Source: Tulasnella sp. 424
Taxonomy: Eukaryota > Basidiomycota > Agaricomycetes > Cantharellales > Tulasnellaceae
Assembly (NCBI GenBank): GCA_019633425.1
Contig: WSUB01000004.1
Coordinates: 558,001 to 622,000, forward strand
Direction of reading: 5' to 3'
DNA: 64,000 nucleotides
Part shown: positions 32,935 through 43,243 of the stretch, piece by piece
How positions within the stretch are numbered: the first letter of the stretch is position 1
Layout of the letters: each line of letters begins with the position of its first letter
Position numbers and translations under genes: made by a program
The notes under the pieces: generated by a model
The model's input: only the letters and a program-made list of their open reading frames with translations
Database searches by the model: none
Told to the model about the DNA's origin: nothing

Positions 32935-35900
32935 ATGGCACCGTTCTTCAGCAAACCACTATTTGGACGAAAGAAGAAACAACCCGTAGGCGTCGCAGGA
33001 GACACCATCATCGAGGAAGAACACCACTATGGAGGTACAGACTCTCATGTCTATTCTCTCAACGGCGGTGATCCCTACGGTCATCAGCAAGTCCATATGA
33101 CAACTCAAGTCCCAACCAAAACCCCCGGACGCTGGAAGTCCGTCCTCAGGAGGAAGCCAGTAAGTTTCTCCTGTTTTGAACCGCTATCTCGCTGGGTTAC
33201 CCTCTTTTGGCAATACCACACATCGCTAATGACTTTCCTCCTCGATCTGCGCAGCTCCCAAACACCCAAGAAATCGTCGTCCCCCATGATCAACATTTCA
33301 TCGACAGCGAATACCAGCCAATGACCGTCAGCGGTCCTCATACCACCGGAGGGCCCACCGTTCTTCCGGGAATAGAATCTACCGTAGGCCACCACTACGA
33401 GCCGACCGTCCATCCGACCCACCCCCATGTCATTTCAGAGGGGTCCTCCATTTCCGAGGACCACCACCATGGCCTCCATCGTAACCACTCGCACGGGCAC
33501 TCGCACCATGGAAGCGTCCGACGACACCAAACGGGTGTTAGCCAGGTCCAAACCATCCTTCCTCACGACTCTGCATCCAACATCCACGTCGAGTACGTTC
33601 CGCAGCACACGGGCGTGGTCCCTCTTCAAGGAATAGTGGAGGAGCAGTCCGATGTTGAATTCAAGTCGGTCCGGTCCCAACACACCGGTGCCCCGCAAAC
33701 GCAGTTCGTCTCGACACACCCCATCGGTCATGGCTTGCACCTGCATCAGGTCGCGCCTGGGGCGCGCGACAATAATGGGAGGCTGCCACCACTGGAAGTT
33801 ACGGACGGTCATGGACGCCGGCAGAGGGTCCAGGAGGTTATTCTCGATGGCAGCGGGGTATGGCACACTTTTTGTCTCCCGCATGGATCCGTGAGCTAAC
33901 GCGTCGCGTATTTTTTAGATCCAAGAAATCCCAATGCCAGCCGACGGAAATGTGATCTTCATCGTCGAGGAAGGCGTGACGCTCGACGTATGTGCCCCCC
34001 TGCACCCTGTCTCCAATACACCTCATATCTGACGGAGATTTGACGTATACTTTTTAGGTCAAGGATCCGGAAACGGGCGACTATATTCCTCTTGAAGAAT
34101 GGTATCGTCGTCTCGCTGAGCGGACGCCGCCGAAACCTCAGGATAGGTATATCGTCGTGAACGGAGACGCCTCAAATATCATCGTGGAGGACGCAGATGG
34201 TCACATCATCCACAGGTGCGGTTGTTTGTTCATCTAATCTCTCAGAAGACGTCTGTCTTACCGGATACGTTTCAGGGGCGAACGCGTCAAGAGCGAGTAT
34301 ATTCACCGGCACGAAATGGAACGCTCGCATTCGCACTCCCACTCTTCCGGTTCACATTCACGAGCGGGATCGCCCAATTCGGAGCACCACAGTCACCAAC
34401 AACATGTGAGGCACTCTAGTACTGGCAGCTCTGCCCACCATTACCACTAGCCATGGTCTTTAGGCCAACCGGCCTATCATCTCACCCCTAACCGTTTTTA
34501 TGTCTTCACCTCTATCGGGTGTGCGACCTGTCACGTCACATTCATCTATGACGCTTCACGAAAGCCTCTAGGGCTATTGTTTCATGCTGTGCCACCTCAA
34601 TACCGTTTTCCTCTCTCTTTCACTGATCTTTTTGTTGTTTGTTGTGCTCGGATTGTGTGCTGAATGGACTTCTCTTTTTTTGCCTTTCCCCCTCGCGTCC
34701 TCCCTGCGGCCCCATTAGATTATCGATCGAAAAGGAAGACAAATAGCACTAAAGCACAACCATCCTGATCCTACAATCCGCATCTATACTCCAGACCCAA
34801 CTACGCCAGGAGGTAGACGCCTGCATACGGATCACCTGGTGATAACCACGCCCCCAAAGCAACCATTCCAGCACCCAGCTGTCGTCAGTGTTCGCCCGCC
34901 AAAACACCAGAGAGCAAACTCTGTAGGCTCAAGTCGGTCGTCAAGTGGAAGCAGCAGTGGCAGAAGCAAGCGGTCATCTGGCTCGTCGCAACATGCAGGC
35001 CATTATCCACGAGGCCACAATGGTGGTCTGATGACAGCATCTGAGATGGAGACTACACCGGAAGCGTCCGTATTGGGAGTGACCTCGAAACCAGTAGACT
35101 ACTTCTCAATAAAACCTCACGGGCATCAGGATGCGAATGGGCCGGTCGAGAACTTCGAGACACCACCACCGACGGGTGTTTATTTGGCATCGATCCCGGA
35201 AGGGAGTCGCGAGTTCCTGCCTCCAAAGCATCACCAAAGCCAAACAAGCCTCGCTCGGAGCCTTGGTCGGAGTTCGTATCGAAGCAAGGCGTCCACGGGC
35301 GGTGGCTTCATGGCCATGCCTGAACCGACACACTTTGGGCCAGACGGACAACCGTTACCACCAGCAAGCGAATTCGGTCAGGCCAGCGCGCAGAACTCGC
35401 CCATCTCATACAAATCTCACAAATCAAAAGGACGCACGGCTTCGGTGTCTGGAGCATCCGTCCACCCGTCTGTGGTCAGCATGGCTGCGCCACCACGGTC
35501 GTCCAACGCGGTGTCGTTTGCTGATAACGCGCTCGTTATCAACGCTTATCCGGACCCGGAGAGCTCGGTCATGGTCGACGAAAATGGTTATGTCATGGAG
35601 CCGGTACCAGAAGGAACACCGAGGGGTAGCATGAGACCGAGCATCTCGCAGACTCCGGCTGTAGCGGCGATCCACCTTCCTGAAGGGTCGCCCGCTCAGT
35701 CTTTCCGCGCCATGTCTCCCGCACAATCGGCTCGCGCGATGTCCCCGGTTTACTCTGCGCGTGGAGTGTCCCCGGCTCCTTCCAACCGTGCGATGACTCC
35801 TTTGGCGCAATCTGTACGAGGAATGTCGCCTGTGGTTTCGTTGCGAAGCGTCGCTCCCGCCGGGTCACCGATGGTTCAGGGGATCGTCATGCCCACGCCC

Positions 35901-37394
35901 CAAATGTCGGCTGCCCCGTCGGTCATTGGATCTGAAGCGCCGTCGCGGAGGAGTTCGAAGAAGAAGGGTCGGAGGGACCTTCTCATCAACGCAGAACCTT
36001 CCCCGCCTCCTGTTCCCCCAATCACGATGCCCGAACCCGAGACGCACGACCATTCGATTACTATGCCCGAGCCCGAGCCGTACATGCCTCCAGAGGTTCC
36101 CCTTACTGCCACCACGGAGCCCGGCGGCTTCGTTGTCGAGGCGCCACCTTCGGTCGTCGAAGTTCACGAAGAGTATCCTGCTCCCGATGGAGCTGTCGAT
36201 CTTAGCTCGCCGCCTCACACTCCTGCACCTTTCCAACCCCTTTCCCGGACCGTGTCGGCCAAGAGCAAGGCTAGCAAGGCCAGTAAATCCAGCAAGGCCA
36301 GCAAGGCCGGCGGCTGGGGTCTATGGGGATGGGGAGGCAATAAACAAGAAGAGGAAGAGGCCCAGGAAGAGGAAGAGGAAGGCGGCTTCCCTGGTGGATT
36401 CACCAACCCGCTCGCGGCTCAGCCTACGGGAGCCTCTTCAGCATCGAGGCATACCGCCGCCCCACTCGCAGCTCAGCCCACGGGAGGTTCCAGATTCTCG
36501 AGGGATACCTCCAACCCGATCATGCCTCAACCCACTGGAGGTTCCGCCTACTCGAGACAAACCGGCAACCCGCTCATGCCTCAGGCTACGGGAGGATCCA
36601 CTTTCTCTAGACAAACCGGCGGCCCGATTATGCCTCAGCAAACGGGAGGATCCACCTTCTCTAGACAAACCGGCAACCCGATCATGGCCCAGCCTACGGG
36701 AGGTTCGTCATTATCAAGGCACAACTCGGTCCGAAGCGTCAACCCACCTGTCGTTGAGAGGATCGCCAGTCCATCTAATTCACCCCAAAATGCCAGAGGC
36801 TCTCCACAACGTGGATTGCCGGCAATTCCCGGATCGCCCTTGTACGATCCATATTCCCTACCAGAAGAAAGCGCTCCGCCGCCACCGCCGCTCAGCGTCC
36901 AGACGGATCTCTCGCGTCGACCTTCGTTGGCGTCCCGGCTTCACAGCACAACCGCCTCGTCCCACAGAGCACCATCAATTATTTCTAACAATATCGCCAT
37001 GCCTGAGCCTCAAGTAGACATGATAGACCCCTACCCCTCACCTGGAGCTGGAGGTCTTCCTTCGGTTCATGACTCTTTCGGATCCAACCGACATACCAAA
37101 CACAGTGGAAGCATGTCCTTTGTTCAAGAACCTCTTGAAGGTGGAGAGATTCTCGAACCCATGGTCCACGTCTCGCCTGTTGAGGTGGACAAGGATCCCG
37201 CTACCGGCTCGAGACGCGTTTCCGCGGTTGTCTCGGTCACCGGCAGCCCAGCTATCATCGAGATGCCAGCACCTATCGAGACACCGAAAGAAGAAGAAAA
37301 GAAGGAAGAGGAAGACGCCGACTGGGCTCAGCCCACAAAGAAGAAAGGTGCCAAGAAGGGAGGTCCGGCTAAGAAGGGAGGCAAGAAGAAATGA
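32935..37394 (+). CDS. Large intrinsically disordered repeat protein, function unknown
   Basis: Start ATG at 32935 (MAPFFSKPLFGRKKKQP). Six exons can be joined in frame to about 1300 residues. The N-terminal third is His/Gly/Val-rich and includes VIFIVEEGVTLD, VKDPETGDYIPLEEWYRRLA and YIVVNGDASNIIVEDADG, which look ordered. A roughly 310-nt intron (about 34408-34717) links ...EHHSHQQH to IIDRKGRQIALKHNHPD, because the long 3' ORF has no plausible start of its own. Without that splice the first part would end 13 codons later as ...SAHHYH. The C-terminal part contains Ser/Pro repeats (35707-35850), six 18-residue PTGGS-SRQTG repeats (36408-36731), and a Lys/Gly tail (KKKGAKKGGPAKKGGKKK). I do not recognise a family. 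If two genes, the break lies in 34450-34717. Confidence 0.65.
35707..35850 (+). repeat. Coding tandem repeats of about 9 residues (RAMSPxxSx)
   Basis: Five imperfect units such as RAMSPAQSA, RAMSPVYSA, RGVSPAPSN and RGMSPVVSL; each has an S-P or T-P dipeptide, a possible proline-directed kinase site. Confidence 0.8.
36408..36731 (+). repeat. Six coding tandem repeats of 18 residues (54 bp)
   Basis: Units run PLAAQPTGASSASRHTAA, PLAAQPTGGSRFSRDTSN, PIMPQPTGGSAYSRQTGN, PLMPQATGGSTFSRQTGG, PIMPQQTGGSTFSRQTGN and a final diverged unit. The middle units are closest to each other, suggesting recent expansion. Confidence 0.88.
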
Positions 37395-37812
37395 GCTTGA
37401 CATTCACGAAGATTCCACGAAGTTGACGAAGCTGTTATCTTGGACGACGCGCGCGATACATATCTGTGCATGATTTCATCTTCACCGTTTTCCTTTTTCT
37501 TGGGTGTTTTTCCCTTGCTCTCTGACTAAATATTTTTGACATTCGACATGTCACAGTAGATTTCATTCCATCCTCAATAATTCACGCTCCTAACTCAATC
37601 GCACCGGTAATCATTTACGTTGTTTTTTCATGTCCATACCCCCCGCTCTCGTCTCGCATATATTCATTCGCTGTTATCTATTTCTGCTGTTCGTTCTCGC
37701 ACATATGCATCTAGCTGTCTCCGTAGATCATTTCGCAATGTTATCTTGCTTCTACTGAATATCCCGAGTAGTTTGACGCAACGTTAACTTCAACCCAAAG
37801 CGTTCGGCTCCT
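37395..37812. other. Convergent intergenic region (418 bp)
   Basis: 3' flanks of two convergent genes; T-rich, no ORF of note. Confidence 0.5.
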
Positions 37813-39072
37813 TTACTTCCGTCGGTGACGACCTCCTTTCTTGGAACCACCTCCTGATGACGACGCCCCGGTAATACTTGCGATGTCGGCTTTACTAAGA
37901 GTCAAGGTGCCATCCTTGAACTTGCCAATACCTTCCCCAATACCATTGAGTCGAGGTTTTGCTTTGCGCTTTCGGACCTGAAGGAAGAGAGATTTCTTGT
38001 TGTCCTTGTGGAAGATGCCGTTCTCTTCAAACTGATTTAACGGTATAAATAAGTTCATCGTATTTGGAGGATCTGTGGAACGAACCTCGGCTTTTCGTGC
38101 GGCGTCCGTAGACTTTTCCTTCTTCTCGATGATGTCCCGTGTTCGCTTGGGTTGGTGCACCTTGTATTGGTGATGAAGGACCTTTAACCCATGTCCGACA
38201 TTGGCACCACCCGCTAGCTCCATTACCCGACCTTGGAGGGCTCGACGACGTTCCCCGTTGGTTTGGTGGACCGCACTATCCGTTGTCCCGGCGAGAAGGC
38301 GGGTGTGAAGCAGGCGGAAGAGCTCTTTGTCTTTGAGATTAAGAGACCTGCGAGCATTTATGGCTCGAATGAGCGACGCCCGGGTTCTGGGGAGAGGGCA
38401 AGACGTACTGTTCTTGCTCTCCGTCAGCCTCTGCTGCCTGACCGTCGTCAGCCTCTTGAGTAGAATGGATCTTGCTGACTTTGGAAGACTGCAAACCGGG
38501 AGGTGCGATTAGTACCGTACATAGCATGCCGCCAGTTAATGAAATAGCAACCATCAGCGCTTTGGCATCTCGCTTAGACACGAAACTAGATGTTGAGCCA
38601 CGGGGTTCGGAGAAGACGACCACGTTCGAAGTAGTGTTGGGTGTACCTTTCGCTTCAGGTCTGGATGAAGAGCCTAGCCCACAGACGGTCAGGGAAAGGT
38701 GGTCATTCCAGAACGTAAGACCTACGTTTTGGTCGTCTATTTCGTTCCTCGATAGGCACAGCGCGGTCCAACTCCAAGCCGCCCCATTCCTCGTCCTCTT
38801 CGTCCAACTGAGGAGTTTCCCGCAGCCTTGGCTTCTTATTGGTCACTTTTGCAGGGATAATTTCGGGTATAGTGTTGCCAAATGATTGCAGGAAAGCCTG
38901 TCCTTGGGCGTGGAGTATGGCAAACGCCTCGGAATCGGAGCCGCTGGTAGTAGAGTCGTTGTCCGAGTCGGACTCGGCCTTCCTACGTTCAGAAAATTTG
39001 AGCCAAGGTTATAGACATGACGAGGGCCATCCAAGCATACCGTTTACCAAGCGCTTTAGCTGATTGAGGCAT
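37813..39072 (-). CDS. FAF1: FAF1-like 40S ribosome assembly factor
   Basis: Six exons, start ATG at 39072 (MPQSAKALGKRKAESDSDND). An acidic/basic N-terminus (nucleolar type) is followed by FLQSFGNTIPEII, DEEDEEWGGLELD, VVVFSEPRGS, then KALMSSKVSKI, FRLLHTRLLAG, a basic helical stretch (KVHQPKRTRDIIEKKEK), and the end GIGKFKDGTLTLSKADIASI plus a Gly/Ser/Lys/Arg tail. The FMSSKVSKL-like block, the leucine-rich RLLAG segment and the C-terminal GxFxxGxLxLSKxDI motif fit fungal Faf1, a nucleolar protein of the small-subunit processome that partners Krr1. The frame closes with a GTACGT donor at CA|gtacgt before SLNLKDKELF; other splices give stops. I recall the family motifs only from memory, hence moderate confidence. 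It shares a 101-bp divergent promoter with the next gene. Confidence 0.65.
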
Positions 39073-39173
39073 GGGTGATCGACTGAAAATGTCAGCTTAC
39101 TTTATACTTGTTTGTTATTTGTGGCACTCAGTGTCATACGTCCGTAATTCTAGAATCTCCTGCCACCAACTAT

Positions 39174-40024
39174 ATGGCCAAGCGAAAACAAGCATCCTCT
39201 CAACCCAATATGCCCTTAGCCAGACCTCCGCAAGATGACAGCGACCGCTTCGAGAATTTCGAAGACATCCCAGCCGAAGAGCAAGAGCGACTCATAAAAG
39301 AGAGTGGTCTTTTGGGCCAGGTGAAAAAGATACATCAGCCACAGTCACCGGAACGAACTGTTGACTTCGCCGACGAAGTCTTTAACACGGTTCTTTACGT
39401 CATACCCCTGGTGTTCTTATACGGGATTATGGATGTGTGCGTAGCGTTCGAGGGATTGCGTCGCGGTCGCCTTCTGACCTGTCACGAGGTTCAGGTTAAT
39501 CCACCAGCAATATGGCCAGGACCATTCGATGGCAGAATTGTTTAAGAGGATAGTGTCAGGACTGCCATGTAAGGCGACATACACCTTTGGAACTTGAGTT
39601 ACGAAGCGTTGACGTCAAAAACTTTATAGTCCTGGTAATTCTCGTCTTCTACAGTAAGAAACTTCTCTCAACGCCTTGGCGATGACTAATCAAACGACAT
39701 GCATTTCGGTCATTAAGCCCACAGATTTCAGACAAAACGCCTCGCTCAGTTGGCCCTTTTGCTCGTTGCAGCTGGGAGTGGGGGCACTCTGATTTACCAA
39801 TTGAATCGGGGCGCATGGAAAGAAAACATGCAACGAGTACGTTCGTTTCAATTGACTGCGGGTAGTGATCTCTTCGCTGACACGTGCATCAGGGCCCACC
39901 GCTGTTAACACTCTGGGTTTTTGCTGTGATCCAAATGGACCTTTTGCCGTGCTGCGTGAGCTTGATCCTTGTGTACGGCTTTACTCGTTGGTACAACCTT
40001 AGCTTAGGAGTTGTGAGGAGATGA
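39174..40024 (+). CDS. Small multi-pass membrane protein, DUF7719-like
   Basis: Start ATG at 39174 (MAKRKQASSQPNMPLARPPQ). A soluble N-terminus leads to EVFNTVLYVIPLVFLYGIMD (TM1), then after an intron LIHQQYGQDHSMAELFKRIV, a short hydrophobic exon (LVILVFY), LAQLALLLVAAGSGGTLIYQ with LNRGAWKENM, and GPPLLTLWVFAVIQMDLLPC leading to a last TM and stop at 40022-40024. The sequence pattern (TM, HQQYGQ, NRGxW, PPLxTLWV, QxDL) matches a conserved fungal family of unknown function that I believe is DUF7719. The junction around 39655-39735 is unresolved: with the canonical donor and acceptors the frame is off by one, so either a non-obvious splice or a disabling change exists there. Confidence 0.62.
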
Positions 40025-40297
40025 AATCCCGTAGTTCAGCCGTTCGGATCCTCAATTCCTTTTCTGCTTTGCCTTGTTCTCACTTTTGCGCTGCCGGTGT
40101 GCCCATGATCACGTGGAGACCCTTAACAGGCAGTCCGCGACGAAATCAGACCTCGCTGTTCCTTCCACAGCCAACTCCCTTCCTTAGTGCCGCAGCTGAC
40201 TCTCAGCAGCGCCTTACCAATTTCCCATTGCACTCGAGAGCTATATCAAAGACCGACATCCAACCCATCATCGTCAACATCTACTCACTCCCCCAAT

Positions 40298-42860
40298 ATG
40301 TCTGGCCGGAAGATCGGCACTCTCGTTGTGGTCGTCTTGAAGGCAGTAAGTGTACACCCCTTATTCTCCAGCTTCGACATAACCGGGCTCATCGGTGTTC
40401 GTTACACTCGTATTTCCAGAAAAATCTGCCTAATAAGCGGCACATCGGCAAGCAAGATCCTTATTGCGTACTTAAACTCGACGATCAAACGCGGCGCACC
40501 AAGGCCGTCAAGCGTGGAGGCCAACATCCTGAATGGGACGACGAACTTCGATTTCCTATATACGCGACAGCTGAAGAGGAATTGACTCAGACAGGAGGGA
40601 AAGGTGACGGCGACGCACCTCCTCCCCCGCCTAAAGACGGCGCGAAAGCGAAGAAACCGTTGAAACGAATCATGCATCTCTCCTGCTACGCAGACGACCC
40701 TCGAGAGCCGGATCTCATCGGAGAATCCACTGTCGACCTCACCGAAGCGTTGACAAAAGGAGAAATGGATGGTAAGGGATTGTTACACTGCCATTATGCC
40801 CTCCAAAATAAGCCCGACTCCCTGACCCCTGAATGCCTTTTGCCCCTTTCCGCACATAGAATATTTTACGCTCATGTTCAAACAGAAATACTGCGGCGAA
40901 GTATATCTCGAAATTACATTCTGGTCTGAGGTACGTCTTTCCCTCCCAGTCTGTGTGAATTTACCAACTCTGATGCACATCATCTGTAGGAGGAGCCTCC
41001 ACCGAAGCAACAAGCCCCGCAACAATCGTCACTCCATCCCTCATATGGTGGGAAAGGAACCTTCACTCCGGCAGGCGAAGTTCCCGCGTCCTTGCAGAGC
41101 GGTGGACAGTCTCCTACAGGACACGGTCGTCTTTCCACAGGCGCTATATCCAATGGCCGTCCGTCAACTGGAACGACCGGTCGTCTTTCCGTCGGCGCTC
41201 AACCTGCGCATCGGCGAGACAGTCAGCCTATTCCCGACCTTCTCCGGCCTTCGAGCTCGTTAGCGCATCTCAACCTCTATATTCCGCCTTATTCAAACGA
41301 TGCGTCGTCGCAAGCAGCAGCGACCGCTCACCCTGACGATCGGGGCTATGGTTCCCATTACGGTCGCGATGCAGGCTATGACGGACTTGGACAGGGTGCC
41401 CCTCCTAGCGTCTACGACGAATTCGGCTCAAGTGGATTTGGACCTCGACGACGAGAAAGCTTCCCGGTAAGTAACATCGAGTAAATGTTGGGAATTGCGA
41501 TTCTAACAGGGCTCCGCAGCCTCCTATCCACGGCCATCCACGCCAATCGTCCTATGGATCCATCGCTCCAAGCTCCTACGGGCCGTTCTCCGCTGATGGA
41601 ATCACGAGTTCCTTCTCTGCTATGTCCATTGGGGGTCCTGCGAGCGCTCATCCTGCATCCTTGCAACCGGCGCCGTTCGCTGGCGTCCAGTCGCCTCAGG
41701 ACCAGTATTACCCTCCCAGTGGGTTCGCCCCTCCAAGGCCTCAACCTACGCCAGCACCATCTGGCTTCCAACAATATCCACCACCCCAATCTGGGTACAT
41801 GGGTGGTCAACAGCCTTACGTTCCACCTTCATCGTCCATGGGTTTTTATCCAGATCCAGCTCCGTCGGCCTTCCAACCCCCTCCCCCCGTTAACTCAGGC
41901 TTCCAGAACCCACCAGGCGGTTATCCTCCTCCAGCAGCAACACCATACCCACCTCAACCGTCGGCAACACCAGCTCCCTACCCTCCAAATCCGGGACAAT
42001 ATCCTAACTATGGAGGAACTACGCCCGCTCCATATGGCCAAGGTTACCCTCCCCAACAACCACCTCCACAGCAGTATGCTCCTCCACCGCCACAACAGCC
42101 GCAGTACCAAGCACCCCCTCCTCCCGCCCAACAATATCCTCCTCCCGCACAACAATATCCTCCCCCCGCACAACAATATCCGCCTCAACAGCCGTACCAG
42201 CAGCAACCGCCGCCACCACCGGCGAACGGATATTATGCAGGGCCTGCTCCACCACAACCAGCACCGACACCACTTCCTCCGCCGCCGGCCCAATCTGCAC
42301 CCCCAATCCAGCCATCCTATCAACCCCAGCAAAGCTACCCACCACCGCAACCCTCTTCATCTGCTCCTCCATCCGGACCCGTCACGAACTCGCAAGCCTG
42401 GTTGACTACTCCTGGTTCACAAAGTCAGGCATTGCCGTCACCCCCTCGTGGTCCAACCCCTACACCTCTCCCTCACGGAACGTTGCCCAACCCACCGCCT
42501 CCACCGCCACCTCTCCTTCAGCACAATTCAGCGCCGAATGCATCGAAGCCGTTGCCCGTTCCTGGAGCTCACAGGCCACTTCCAACTCCCGGTCAACCTA
42601 TGAGTGCAGCTCCCGTCGGGGGACCTCCTCCTGCGCCGTTCAATGGATATGACCAATCGTACAATCAGGACATGAACGGTGGACGGCGTACCAACTCGTT
42701 CCCTCCACCTGGAAATGCAGCAGCTGGAGTTACTCCCCTTCCACCACCTCCGCAGCAATATGGACAGCAGCAACAGCAAGGTTTTATGCCACCACCCCCT
42801 CCTCCACAGCTGCCATTTGTCCCCCCTCCTCCCCCTCCACCTATCTCGAACTGGCGATGA
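40298..42860 (+). CDS. Inn1/Fic1-like C2-domain protein with long proline-rich tail
   Basis: About 750 residues, start ATG at 40298. Exon 1 (MSGRKIGTLVVVVLKA) and exon 2 (KNLPNKRHIGKQDPYCVLKL) open a C2 domain that continues HPEWDDELRFPIY, IMHLSCYADDPREPDLIGES, VDLTEAL and, after an intron, YCGEVYLEITFW. The rest is extremely rich in proline, glutamine and tyrosine, with many PxxP motifs and an almost exact repeat PPAQQYPPPAQQYPPPAQQY near 42120-42180, ending PPPPPPISNW. One N-terminal C2 domain plus a PxxP tail that binds SH3 proteins is the plan of yeast Inn1 and fission-yeast Fic1, which act at the contractile ring and primary septum. The assignment is by architecture. The C2 acidic Ca-binding positions appear only partly kept. 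Confidence 0.75.
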
Positions 42861-43243
42861 AATCTACGACTAGTCGTATTATCTGGTAGCTCTTGTTCGA
42901 TGCACTCTTGTTTCTCTTTCGGTATATCATACTTTCCCTAAGACGGATTAAATACATAGACCACAGATGTATGTGAATTGTAGGGTTTGGGAGAAGGATT
43001 CAGTCTCAACTCCATTGGATATCAAATAGCTGTCTTAATACCCCATTCTAATCGTATAAGCTTCAGGATTGTTAAGAGTGCGCGCGGCGAGGTGGATGGT
43101 TTTCGTTTCCCACATTCGCGGCAAACTAACTTTACTAGCTTTTAAGTGCAACCACCAGCATTTTGCTCCCGCAACCTCCGGACCTATCCTAGCAGTTCGA
43201 GCGCGGCACTCTCACACTCCATCTAAAAACATTGGACATTGCC
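42861..43243. other. Intergenic region (383 bp) upstream of Dicer
   Basis: 3' flank of the C2 gene and promoter of Dicer. A strong-context ATG (gccATGG) at 43244 ends it. Confidence 0.5.

Noticed and set aside
35424..36236. Arg-rich minus-strand ORFs opposite the disordered gene
   Set aside because: Antisense shadows of GC-rich repetitive coding sequence.
35926..37017. 363-codon plus-strand ORF in a second frame
   Set aside because: Arg/Pro/Ser-rich shadow of the repeat-bearing frame of the large disordered protein; composition follows from the codon bias of the real frame.
41485..42405. 306-codon plus-strand ORF
   Set aside because: His/Leu/Pro/Arg-rich shadow frame over the proline-rich tail of the C2 protein.
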